A DNA stretch of 64,000 nt from Ambrosia x helenae (Eukaryota; Streptophyta; Magnoliopsida; Asterales; Asteraceae), in assembly GCA_030844895.1 (NCBI GenBank), contig CM061229.1:122773682-122837681 (forward strand). The letters are read 5' to 3'. The position numbers and the translations under genes are program-made. Position 1 is the stretch's first letter; the number at the start of each line of letters is the position of its first letter. Of this stretch, positions 53,387 through 64,000 are shown in pieces. The notes below the pieces were generated by a model. That model was not told the DNA's origin, did no database searches, and saw nothing but the letters and a program-made list of their open reading frames with translations.

Positions 53387-54140
53387 GTTAGGTTTTGGAT
53401 TGACAATTTTTTTTATTCGTATACATAAAATCTTTAATTTGCAAAAATATAAGCAAAATCTTACGTCTTAGACCATTGCCATTGGCAAACAAACATATGG
53501 AAATAATATTAAAAAATTCAATTGTTTGCAAACAAACCCCAAACGGTTTGTGGTGGCAATCATGTTTGCAATCAAATAAACCACCCCACTAACTTAATTA
53601 CTTAAATAACTTATAATATTTAAGTTTAAAAAAAACTAAATACACTGTATTTCTTAACTTTTTTTGTGAACATTCTGATATAAATTTTATTAAAAACCGA
53701 GTTCTTTAAAAAAAAAATATTTTTAGGTTGAGTTGGGTTGTGAATGTGTGTTAAGGTTGGGTTGTGTAGATTGAAGAGAGAGAAAGTACTTTTTATTAAA
53801 ATGTTTGTTTGTGAATTTGGATGTTCTTAGCCACTCAAGTTGGGGTATCTTTATGGTAATAGTCAACAATCCAATCCCAACAAATAGTCTATTTTTGGTA
53901 ATTGTTTGACCAAGATCAAAAACCACATTATCTTTTCACTTTTTGGAATGACTAATACTCTAATTTGTTGAAAAGCATATATTTCTTTCTAGTAATAATT
54001 ATATATCTTGCCGGTGAGTCTTTCACCAAGTGGTAGTGAAAACTGATATACAATTATTCATAAGATTATATATATTAGTTTTCAAGTTTACCAAATACCG
54101 CTATTGTATCGATACCCTCATGAAACGAATTGATTTTGAT
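53387..54140. other. AT-rich intergenic stretch
   Basis: No gene was recognised. A minus-strand frame at 53926-53723 has no family match. Part may belong to the Helitron-like element ending at about 54175. Confidence 0.4.
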
Positions 54141-54175
54141 CAAATCCCGTCGCAATGCGCGAAGAATCTTACTAG
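54141..54175 (+). mobile_element. Helitron-like 3' terminus
   Basis: ATCCCGTCGCAATGCGCGAA, with the small CGCA-A-TGCG stem, is followed a few bases later by CTAG|T. This resembles the hairpin plus CTRR end of plant Helitrons. The matching 5' TC end was not located, so the element's length is unknown. Confidence 0.4.
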
Positions 54176-54282
54176 TTTGATTTAATTTTAGCAATTTGTC
54201 TTATAAGTTTCACCTTATAAAATTTCAAACAACATAATGTTTCTAGAATAGATAATGCACTCATTCTATATCTATATCTATA

Positions 54283-55095
54283 TCTATATATATAATAAAA
54301 GAAAAGGGTTGAGACACCTGAAATTTGGTGAAGCCATCTTCCCTAATTTTTCTCAAAAAGTATTTTTTTTCTCATATGCATGACACATGCACTTTTCCCT
54401 ATGATATTTGAACATAAATAACTTTTATATGCGACATTTTTTTAAAAAAAATTACACCAAATTAACGAGCGTTTTATAATCTTTCCAACGAGTACCATAG
54501 AGCTATATAAAAAAATGAAAAAAATGATTTTTTAAGTGGGCTTTTGTTCATGCAGAAAAAAAAACCAATGTGTTAAGGTAATTTATTAATCATGTACAGA
54601 TTATGTTAAGATCGTATATATGTTTTTGAACCAACTATTACGTACATATAGAACCCGCTAACTACATATATATTTATAGATATAATCAGTTTGGAAAAAC
54701 ATAATTTTTTGAATTTTGATTGGGGTTTGCTAGGAACATTGATTACAAAGATTGTTAAGCTGCTTAGATGTAGCCTATTATTCTTAGATACCAGGTAAAT
54801 CTCTAGCTGATAAATGATAATTAATCACACCACCATGCACGCCTCTTAGATCGTTTTTAATGTATGTACTTTGAAATTGACTAACATGTAATGATTATTG
54901 AAATAGATACTTAAATTATGTATTAATAAAAAAATAAGATTGAACAAGTATGCCATTATTTTGCAAATTTACGCATCAGAATCGCCTACCATCATTATCA
55001 TTATTAATTTATGATGTATCATTTGATACCAATTTTGTTGTTTTTTCTAGGTTCACATCGCAACTTTATAGTGTTTTGAGGAAGTGACAAAGACT
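54283..55095 (+). mobile_element. Possible Helitron 5' end and body
   Basis: TCTATATATATAATAAAAG resembles the conserved 5' start of many plant Helitrons and follows a short (CTATAT)n run. No 3' CTRR hairpin could be matched further right, and no coding sequence is present. The span given is only the AT-rich stretch up to the next element. Confidence 0.3.
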
Positions 55096-55692
55096 TAGGG
55101 ATGACAATCAAACCCAAGCCCGATGGGTAAACCCGAAACCCGACACATTTGGGACGGGTAATCGGGTATGAGATTAGTTTTTATTTTTTTCGTGGGTTTG
55201 GGACGGGTTCGGGATTTGATGATATACCCATTTACCCGACCCGATTACCCGATAAAGTATACCCATTTACCCGATTAGATACTCGATGTAATTTCTTATA
55301 TATCTTTTAAAATATGTATTCATAATATATCTAATTGTTAATCTAGATTGTCATCTTTTTTAAAAAAACACCAATTATTTGTGTATAATATGTGTTATTT
55401 ATGTCTTTTAGTGTTTTTATATGATTTAACTATTTTATATTTATACATTGTACTCATTTACATACATATTGATAATGGTAAATGTATTGGTTAGTAGTCA
55501 CGCAATAGATACCCGACATGTTTTTAGTCAGATATATCCAATGGATAAGTTTTTTAAAATTAACGGGTTTACCCGAAACCCGACGGGTAATTACCCGATA
55601 CAAACCCGACGGGTTTGGGACGGGTTTGGGACAAGCATACCTAATCGGGTATGGGGTTGGGATTACCTAAACCCGACCCATTGCCATCCCTA
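55096..55692. mobile_element. Inverted-repeat element with TAGGGATGRCAAT ends
   Basis: The left end TAGGGATGACAAT and the right end, inverted TAGGGATGGCAAT, match at 12 of 13 bases. Subterminal regions are full of CCCGACGGGTAA-type words in both orientations. It looks like a hAT-style MITE, but no convincing 8-bp duplication was found. Confidence 0.6.
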
Positions 55693-55929
55693 GATAAAGT
55701 TGTACAAAGACTTTACTCTAGCAAGAGGTGTACACGTAGAATTAAAGGTAAGTTTTATGAGTTGTTGAGCATTGTTCATTTACAATTTTTTTTATTTTTC
55801 TGAAAAATACGTCATATTCCTTTTTTTTTTGAACGATCAACGAAGGAATTTTATTTCACCAAGCTAGCGGGATACTAGCATTACACCAATATACAATAAT
55901 CACCAAAACAAAACAAAAGACATACAAAC

Positions 55930-58900
55930 ACCAAGATACTACCATCCAATATTAGAAAAACTGAAATATCGCCATGAGTTCCAATCCAAAGACGGTTGTT
56001 TCGCCCTTGACATCACCCAGAGATAGCTTAGAGACTTGATATCACCGAGCACTTTAGTAAGATGAACCTGTTGATTATTGAAAACCACCTCGTTCGATGC
56101 TTCCAAAGACACCAAATCGTCGTTAAGCAAACCACGTTAAACACCTTTTTCCTTTTGTTCGAACCACCAATATGCGAGTGAAGTTGGAGCAGATCTTTAA
56201 AATGGAACATGTGAATTGAGCCGATGTTGCACCATTGAGCCACCAGATTCCACAGAATTTGAGAGAATGAACATGAATTAAATAGATGTTCCGTTGTTTC
56301 AGCGAACCCGCCACAAAAAGGACACCATACCGAATCAATATTAATACCTCTTCTTCTTAGAGCCGCGCGGGTTGGTAACCGATCTTGTTCAGCCCGCCAA
56401 GCAAGAATAATCGCCTTCTTTGGAGCCCAGGAATTCCATTGCAGAACGAAAGGAGCCTGTTCAAACCTGGCCGCATGCAGTGAAGCCTTTAGCACACCAA
56501 CAGCAAAGTCGCAATTCTGGACCCAACCCCCAAACCCACCCATCGAAGAGCCTGTGATACTCGGGACAGCAACAGAGCTGCGAAACAGCTGCAGTTCAAG
56601 CGATTCAGCTGCTGTCAGATTGCTTCTCTTCCATGCCCAACCCCACCCACCACCCAAGTGATTGATCCGATCTGCCACTGACGCGAAACTTGTTACTTTC
56701 AAGATCAAAGAGCGCTGGGAAAGCCACTGCAAGGGGATAATCTGCAGCCCAAGAATCCAACCAAAAAGATATACCCAACCATTGCCCACCACCCCTTTTA
56801 TGGCCCAACCCACGTCCACCCAACCCTTTTAACAATCTGCATTGACGAATGAATTTGTTTCCAAGAACCTGAAATAGAAAGTTTTGTCGGAATTGGATTC
56901 CAATCCCGACTAGAACAATGAATAGACCAAATGATATTACGCCACAAAGCAGAGGGCTCGGTTTTAAACCTCCACCACCACTTTGCGAGCATAGCCGAAT
57001 TGGCGTCACGAAGAGATCCAAAACCTAGGCCACCATAATCAACCAGGGAACAAACCTTTGCCACACAACCCAATTCATTTTAGCCTTTTCTTCCGACCCG
57101 CCCCAAAAAAAACACACGTCTTAATCTATCAAGAGCGTCGATAACATTACCGGGGGCTTTGAATAGCGAAAAGTAATAAGTGGGTAGGGCGTTAAGTACC
57201 GACTTGATGAGCGTCACCCGTCCACCATACGATAGTGTCTTAGCCTTCCAAGGTGATAGTTTATTCTTAAAAGCATCCACCACCGTCTTCCAATGCTTAG
57301 ACAAATTCATATTGGCACCAACTTGCAAACCCAAATGAATGAAAGGAAACGTTCCAGCTTTGCACCGTAACTCATTAGCCAAAATTTGGACCTCGGGCGG
57401 TTGAATACCCACTCCAAACATCGAGCACTTACTCAAGTTCACCTTCAAACCGGATGCTAGAAAGAAACACCTTAGGATCCTCCTTAGGTTCATGGCATTA
57501 TTAAGTGACCATTCGCCAAGAAATACCACGTCGTCCGCATAGAGAAGATGCGAAATAGGAAATTCGGTCGTGCCACAAGATATCCCCCGAAAGAGACCTA
57601 CACTCGTTGCCCTTTTAATAACACCCGACAAGGCTTCCATCGCTATTAGGAACAAGAACGGTGAAAGAGGGTCACCTTGTCGGAGCCCACGGCTACAAGC
57701 AAATTCCTGGGTGGGGGAACCATTAATTAGAACAGACGCTCGAGCCGAAGATACAATAGCCATCACCCATTTGCACCACCTAGTCAGAAAGTTCATTTGT
57801 TCCATAACGGATGCAAGGAACTCCTAACTCAAAGAATCATACGCCTTCTCAATGTCCACCTTAAAAATCATCCCTGTTCGTCTCATCTTCTTCATCACGC
57901 TATAATATCATTCAAAATGAGCGGCCCATCCGTAATATTCCTTCCAAACAAGAAAGCGGACTGCTCGGGAGATATGAGACCCCCTATAACCAACTTGAGT
58001 CGGGCCATCAACACCTTGGATAAAACTTTGTTTACACACCCAACAAGGCTAATGGGCCGAAAATCTTTAAAATCAAGCGGGTTCTTTTTCTTGGGAATTA
58101 ATGCAATAAAAGAAGACGCACACCCGGGCCCTACAGCCGCCCCATTATAGAATTCTTCAAACAGCCGAACAAAATCACCTTCAAAATTATTCCAACACCT
58201 TCTAAGGAACCTGAAGTTGAACCCATCCGGTCCCAGTGCTTTATCCCATCGCACGCCTATACCGCATCTTTAATTTCATGAAGAGAAAAAGGCCTCTCCA
58301 ACGTAGCCGCTTGACCAGCCGATAACTGTTAACATGGGAACATACGATATTCGGACGGACAGGTATAGGCTCCTTTAACTTATCTTGAAAAAAGACGAAT
58401 GCTTGATCTTTAATGAAAGTAGGACTAGTAATCCATTCACCATCAGACATGAGACCATTAATCCTTCTGCACGTCAAGTTGGAATTAATGATTCCATGGA
58501 AATAATTGGAGTTCTCGTCTCCTTCAATCGCCCATTTAACTCTAGCCTTTTGTTTGAGATCCAATTGTTTACGCCGTTCAAAGTCAAGAACAAACGCCTT
58601 TGCTTCACTTCTACGTCCGAGCTCAATATCCGTGAGAGCCCTAGAATCCGCTACTTTATCCAAGTCCTCCATAATCACCTTGTTACGCCTAAACGATATC
58701 TCTAATTTTTTCTTTTCCTCCCCAACCCACCATTTAATTTTCTTTTTTAAGTATTTCAGTTTAGTGACGATACCCAAATCCGCCAGCCCTGTAAACCTGA
58801 AACTGTCACATTGAAGCTGTACGAAACTCAAAAACCCCGGTATCTCTAACCACGAATTAAAGAAGCGAAAGGGTATATGTCTGAAATCATTACAAACCAC

Positions 58901-59615
58901 CGATAAAGTGACGGGCTATGATCAGAAAGGAATCGAGAAAGAGCCGTAACCGACGCCTCCGCCATTTACCCAAAAAATCTCTGCATACCAAAAACCGGTT
59001 AAGTTTGCTAAGTTTACGACCATCGTCAGACATATAAGTGAAATTACGACCCCCCATGTTATATTCCTCTAATTCCGCCCGACTGATGAAGTCATTAAAG
59101 GAGTTAGCATTTGGCAACACAAACTCGGAATTTCTCCTCTCCGACTGGTTACGAACATCATTAAAATCACCATGAAACACCCAATGACCCGCCCCTGCGT
59201 TTTTTAATCGTACCAATTCCTCCCACAACCCCTCCTCATAACCGGATCATTTGGAGCATACACATTTACTACGTTCAAGACCTCACCCGACGCGATTAAA
59301 AAACCCGGATGTAAGTAGAAAATACCTGTTTTTTGAAACTGAGGATACCTGGAAAACCGAAGGATCCCACAAGCTGATTAACCCACCCGATCTACCTTCA
59401 GCAAGAACTTGTTCCGAACAAAAAGCAGATCTGCCCCATAGGCTGTTTAACTGAAAGAAGGTGGCCACCCCCAACTTTGATTCCTGAATCCCCACGAAAT
59501 GCGACCCATGACACGTTTTCAACCCCCTTATCCAAGAGATTTTTCTATCATCTCTTACCCCCTTATATTTATACTTAACATATTCATTGGAGACCGTTGA
59601 CCACACCTTCGCCAA
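55930..59615 (-). pseudogene. LINE ORF2 (endonuclease-reverse transcriptase), broken
   Basis: Open pieces in order: 59615-59283 (endonuclease N-part with VGIQESKL), 59228-58890 (FHGDFNDVRNQSER), 58900-58241 (linker), 58254-57895 (RT fingers: GPDGFNFRFL, SSFIALIPKK, FRPISLVG), 57805-57080 (RT palm with RQGDPLSPFLF and catalytic LLYADDVVFLG), and 57073-56028 (C-terminal region with the zinc-finger CPFCGGFAETTEHLF). One lesion is clear: in VDIEKAYDSLS*EF near 57825, the usually conserved tryptophan is TAG. Others lie at each junction. Confidence 0.85.
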
Positions 59616-59619
59616 TAAT

Positions 59620-61400
59620 CACGTCTCTGACCTCTTCATCGAAGTCTGAAACATCAATACCAACAATGTCACCTGCAACCTTAGTCAAACCGATTTCTAA
59701 GTCAACCGCGTTGACACCACTGTTCAGCTCCGGACCTACGCCATCCAAACCTTCTGTCGCTTGAACCACATCCACATCAACCAGCGGGGGAGTGGGTACA
59801 TTTTGAGAGGTATCCATCGGAACAGAGAAGTGTTTCGGCGAGTCTACAGGGATCGGAGAAACAGGTGCTTTATCTCCCAGGTTCAAGTTAACACAGTCTG
59901 CACCTTCAACATTATTATTTAGGCCAAACTCAATATGTTCATTTAGATTATTATGGGCTAAGTCAGGCCCACAATGATTCACCCCATGGTCCACTTCTAC
60001 AGATGGGCTTCTAACACATCTTGGACGTTTCCTGGATCTTGTCTGCTGGCCCACAGAATTACATTGGCCCACCGAGAAACTACCCAGTGAGATATTCAAA
60101 TCAATATTATTCTGTTTATTATTATCACCAAGTGGGGCCCCTCCTCAAATTTGAATTTGTCTTTAGTGAACCGCTCATCCCCCTAGGAGACCTTTGGTCT
60201 ACTCCATGCAAGCCATGCACGCCTGCAGGCGTTTCACCTTCATTACCGCCATCAGCCTCCGGCGACCTCACATTCAAATTAACCTCTGGTCGAAACTCGC
60301 CTTCCTCTTCATCGTCAATATCAGCCATCGACGCGGCCTCCGAGTTAACTTGTGGATCGGCAATCTCAGACGACAACACGTCTCCGAGGTCCCATAGAAG
60401 ATGATCTTCTTCTTCTACCACCCACACATTCACCTCCAAACCATTCCAATGAACATTAATTTCTTCATCAATTCGTTTATGTAATGCCGTACTGATCCAC
60501 ACCATACCGTCCCCGTTGAGTGATGATATCCAAGAAAAACTTGATTTTTTAATTACCTTCCCGAACAACTCGCCAACTTTATCAAAATACACCCCATCTC
60601 TAAGTTGTAGTGGCATCCCCCTGATCCTTAACCTGACCACTCTATCAAAGTTGATGACTTCCCCGTTCCATAAACTCCGCCGATTCAAAAATGTCATTCC
60701 ATAACTCGTCCCTACGATGCAGAAACTCCACGGCGGTTCGTTTATCCCGAAACGCCAACATGACTTTCATACCACCTATTAAACTCACCGGACTTTCCCC
60801 ATACCCACCTATTATCATCATCGGTTTAACCCTCCTAATAGCCTCAGCATCTACCGCTTCCCCAATAACAGACCTACTGACACAATGATTCAGGTAAAGA
60901 GCTTCGTTCTCATCCACCACCAGGACTTTTGTAGAGGAGGATTGCGGCCCAGATTCATTCCCGGGTAGATTTCAATAACTAGTACCAGTATCTTTGTTCA
61001 CCGAGACAAATCTACGCTGAAACTCCGAGGCATACTTATTTTCGGCTGCTTAGGTGGCTGTGGAGGCGGTCTTCGAAACTCCACTCTTGAGTAACCCCCC
61101 TGTTGTATATTCCTCCTTTGATCTTTCCCATACCTAGCCACTGAAACCCCTACCTTTGCCCCATCTATCTTGACGTTATTCATGTCTTTTAACACCTCAT
61201 TGACGTTCTTGACACCCAGATATCTAACAAATCCGAACCAATTCCCCCTAGCATCCGTTTTCCTAGCAACGTATGCGTCCTTGACAATACCGTGTGGTTG
61301 AAAAGCTTTCCAAAGGTTTGTGTCTGTCACCCCGGTCGGAAGATTAAAGATGAAAAAGGTTGTAATAGGCCTAGGATCTACTTTCCCCGGTTGTATGGTG
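59620..61400 (-). pseudogene. LINE ORF1 with N-terminal RRM, broken
   Basis: The RNA-binding RRM is read from 61380 to about 61100: TTFFIFNLPTG as RNP2-like and NWFGFVRYL as RNP1-like. It is followed by a basic Pro-rich stretch (RRPPPQPPKQPK). Further pieces at 60920-60645, 60697-60125 (DUF4283-like core with LRIRGMPLQLRDG) and 60099-59584 are in shifting frames. This layout is usual for plant L1 ORF1. Confidence 0.75.
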
Positions 61401-61569
61401 GCCGGAAATCTTGGACCCTTCGGCTCCTCATGAGAGAATTTTAGTTCATATTCCTTTTATGACACACATCTTTTATCACTTAAAATTAGAAACCTATATT
61501 CTTATTCTCCATAATGTTAAAAACTTAAAATTTGAAATTTAAAAAAATTTGGTCCTTGAAAATGGAACA

Positions 61570-63929
61570 CAACAGCCTCTGAATTACGCAGACGACACTC
61601 TGCCGGGATTCTCTCTTTTTTTCTTCCCCACACAAATCATTCATTCGTCACTCATTTCCAATCACTGCTTCTTATCTATCAGGTTACTTCACACATACCC
61701 TTTTCTTTTAATCCCATAAAGTTTCAGTTTTTATTACAATTATTATTAGTTTAATTGATTGGAAGGAAGATCACTTATTTGATTTACAAGTTGAGTTTAC
61801 TAAAATCTTTGGAATTTGTGATTGTTATATGCTGTTGTTTGCACAAATCTTGATCAAGTGTTTGTATGTGTGTTGTTGGATTTATTATGTGTTAAATATA
61901 ATTTGTAAGCTTGATCAATATGTTTGCCTGTTTGGTTTGGATCCTAATTCATTTTCTTTAAAAAAGATAGGGAAATACATAACTTAATTGGGGATTATTA
62001 TGGTAACAAACTAACAAAATAGGTTGTAGGTGAAAGCATAGTTGTCAATAGCGACTATAGCGTGGTGCTACGTAGTGTACATGTCATGTATCGCTATATA
62101 ATATATAGCGTTACATAGCGACATTTTTTTACTTTTTTATAATGTTTTCAATCTTTTTTTTTTTTTTTTTTCATTTTTTTCTCATCTCCACAGCTCGATA
62201 CCTCAGGTTTGGTCTTAGTGGCGGACTTAGCATAGGAGGAGGGGTTGCGCCCGCCACCCCTCGATTTTTCCGGTGTAGTGGAAAATTTGCGTATTTTTGG
62301 CGTTTTTCGTATTACGTTACCCCTAAATACCACTAAACGTTACCTCTAAAATTTTGGTCTAGATCCGCCAGGTCTTATAAAATGTATTTTTCTGTATTTT
62401 CCTCATCTCCACTGCTTGATAACATGTATTTTCTGTTTCTCTACTTTATTGCTAAACATGAAATAACAGGCGCTAGTTTGTCGCCAACGCTACGTAGCAT
62501 ATAGGTAGCTTGTCGCTATTGACTGCTATTCGCTATTGACAACTATGGGTGAAGGAGTGTGGAATAAAGGGGCTTATGATTTTTAACTTTTAGGTCCAAA
62601 TAATCATGTTTTAAGAAATAAATTAGTTTTTTTTAGATTGAGTATAGAAATTTTTAACTATCGGTAAATGTAACAACTTTGGTGTAGTTAATTATCTAAT
62701 TGGATCTTAAGTGGTAATAACATGCTATGAAGGTTAGTTTTATATGACAATAGCTAGACCTATCGTTGACTGTATTGCTTTGTACATTTCTGTTTTTATC
62801 TATGAACTTTTAAATAATGTCACTTGATATTAAGCCCTTGTGTTTTCATCAGGTCTTGGGTGAATTTGTGCACATAAAATGTCTGAGATTAATGAGAGTT
62901 CCAAAGACGTTACTATTGTGGATAATGATCCAAAAGTTGAAGTAAACGATGAACCTTCTTCTGAAGAAGTCCGAATAACGTAGGAAAACCAGAAGATAAT
63001 CCCATGCCCTCACCAGCCCAGGAGGTACAATTTCTCCATTCCATGAAAAAAAAAATCGATCAATTTTCGCATCTTGATTTACTTATCTATCGATTGTTAT
63101 CATTAGAAACAGATTTGTGACATTGGTTTGGGCCCATCGTATAGGCTATTCATGGCGATTAGTTAATAGACAGTTTTCGTCTACGTTATTTGTGTAGTTG
63201 AACAGTAAATGAATGTTATTCAATTTAAGCTAGCGCACCCGAGCTATATCAGATGATTTATGCTTTGAATTTGCTTGATTATTGTATGATCTTTTTAATA
63301 ATTGTGTGCAGGAAGCAGTGATCAAGAAAAAGTATGGAGGATTACTACCAAGGAAAACCCATTGATCTCAAAGGTAATTTGACTTGTTTCATATTTTTTT
63401 TTTCTCAATTTAGAGAAGACTTACGGTTTTAGTTCTCGTGACCAACATCTTTCTTGCCTGATCATATGCAGGACCATGATCGCGCTTTCTTTGATTCTGC
63501 AGATTGGGCATTAGGAAAGGTATTAATGTAACTTCTTGAATGTTGATTTTTTTTTATAGTTTTAATGATTCATGCTATGTTTGTATTATGTGCAACACCT
63601 AACATCAGGGAACACAAAAGAGCAAAGGACCTCTAGAGGCACTACGCCCAAAATTACAGGTACTTTCGAAACACGAGTATATAGTTTCTTCTCATATTGG
63701 TTTGGATTGGAATTGTATACATACACCGATACACGTGTATATATGCAAACGTTAGTTTGGAATGTAGTATATTAACAAGGTGCCAAACACAGAAAATTAA
63801 CTAAAAATGATACGGGTCAAAAGTCACCAAAATTAACTTCTGTTTCACTTGATATATCTCGGCAGCCGACCCCACACCACCAAACTCGTTCAAGAAGATC
63901 AGCTTATGCCCCTGCAGACGAAGGAGAAG
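61570..63929 (+). CDS. Plant endosulfine (ENSA/ARPP19) gene, partial, with two 1-bp lesions
   Basis: Endosulfines are small, largely disordered PP2A-B55 inhibitors activated by Greatwall-type kinase at a serine in an FDS[AG]D motif. A leader exon ends at 61682. Coding exons: 62853-63024 (ATG 62879), 63312-63373, 63472-63519, 63609-63659 and 63866-63929; the last exon(s) lie past the right edge. Diagnostic blocks are KKKYGGLLPRK, DHDRAFFDSADWALGK and QKSKGPLEALRPKLQ. In exon 2 the frame hits TAG at 62981 after SSEEV, while the natural continuation (NNVGKPEDNPMPSP) is one base off. Exon 3 is 62 nt instead of 63 and loses frame after LLPRK. All splice borders are good. Either a recent pseudogene or base-level sequence errors would explain it. 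Confidence 0.8.
62037..62547. mobile_element. hAT-type MITE, 511 bp, in the endosulfine leader intron
   Basis: The near-perfect termini CATAGTTGTCAATAGCGA and inverted equivalents have the flanking octamers GGTGAAAG (62029-62036) and GGTGAAGG (62548-62555), 7 of 8 identical. The end sequence resembles the 46060 and 49127 elements. It contains another, younger MITE. Confidence 0.8.
62218..62370. mobile_element. Nested MITE, 153 bp
   Basis: The ends TGGCGGACTTAG and inverted TGGCGGATCTAG lie inside the hAT MITE. GGTCTTA is duplicated at 62211-62217 and 62371-62377. It is non-coding. Confidence 0.7.
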
Positions 63930-64000
63930 GTACTTTCTACAAAATTTGGTTTTGCTCCCAAAACCAAAACATTCAACATGCAGTTTTCTGTTTAATGATT
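63930..64000 (+). other. Endosulfine intron at the right edge
   Basis: It begins with the donor GTACTTTC after exon 6 and runs to the end of the window. Confidence 0.6.

Larger units (their letters stand above)
55825..61445 (-). mobile_element. L1-type LINE, about 5.6 kb, degenerate but near full length
   Basis: The minus-strand order is ORF1 with an RRM, endonuclease, reverse transcriptase, zf-RVT region, then a poly(A) tail (T run at 55821-55830 on plus). The 13-bp TCATATTCCTTTT is at 55812-55824 and 61446-61458, the target duplication. Many frameshifts and stops make it inactive. Its 5' end lies upstream of the endosulfine gene. Confidence 0.88.

Noticed and set aside
1..64000. CRISPR arrays, operons, ribosome binding sites or other prokaryotic features
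   Set aside because: Intron-containing plant genes and plant transposons explain the window; the only regular repeats are the ~194-bp units, far too long and without spacers.

Overview
The window is nuclear DNA of a flowering plant. Three host genes have plant-type introns, and everything else is dominated by plant transposable elements: Ty3 Tekay and Athila, Ty1/copia, L1 and RTE LINEs, PIF/Harbinger, hAT MITEs, a SINE-like element and Helitron-like ends. The style of the LTR families hints at a composite-family (Asteraceae) genome, but that is a guess. No prokaryotic features, CRISPR arrays or rRNA genes were seen.

Host genes. (1) 306-3187, minus: ten coding exons of a PHO1-type SPX/EXS phosphate exporter; the 3' end lies beyond the left edge. 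(2) 49660-50718, plus: a small gene resembling the mitoribosomal protein mS23, with a long 5' UTR region starting near 47050 and a one-base frameshift near its C-terminus. (3) about 61570-63929 and onward, plus: a plant endosulfine (ENSA/ARPP19) gene with two one-base lesions; it runs off the right edge. A fourth, dead gene lies at 51040-52800: a beta-propeller glycosidase-like pseudogene split by a Tourist MITE and an RTE LINE fragment.

Transposon layout. At 4249-5016 an inverted-repeat element carries a solo LTR. A 1.96-kb PIF/Harbinger element with only the Myb/trihelix ORF1 is at 5928-7886. A decayed, 5'-truncated copia element lies at 8197-12560 and has a solo LTR inside it. Four ~194-bp tandem repeats follow at 12640-13437. 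A very young, intact-looking Tekay-type retrotransposon occupies 13515-24126; its two 2.63-kb LTRs are almost identical and its gag contains a probable 82-nt intron. A 2.4-kb solo LTR is at 24328-26765. A small Harbinger-like element (about 1.2 kb once insertions are subtracted) now spans 27556-45371. It was invaded by a MITE, by a complete 13.6-kb Athila element (28639-42246) and by a 2.7-kb solo LTR (42560-45298). The right third holds several MITEs, a SINE-like insertion, Helitron-like termini and a degenerate 5.6-kb L1 LINE (55825-61445) with a 13-bp target duplication, lying just upstream of the endosulfine gene.

Most element boundaries were fixed by matching terminal sequences and target-site duplications by eye: ATCTG, TAA, ATTTG, AGGTC, ACATG, ATTGC, GCGCC, TTA, GTTTTATG and others. 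The order of insertion can therefore be read directly from the nesting.
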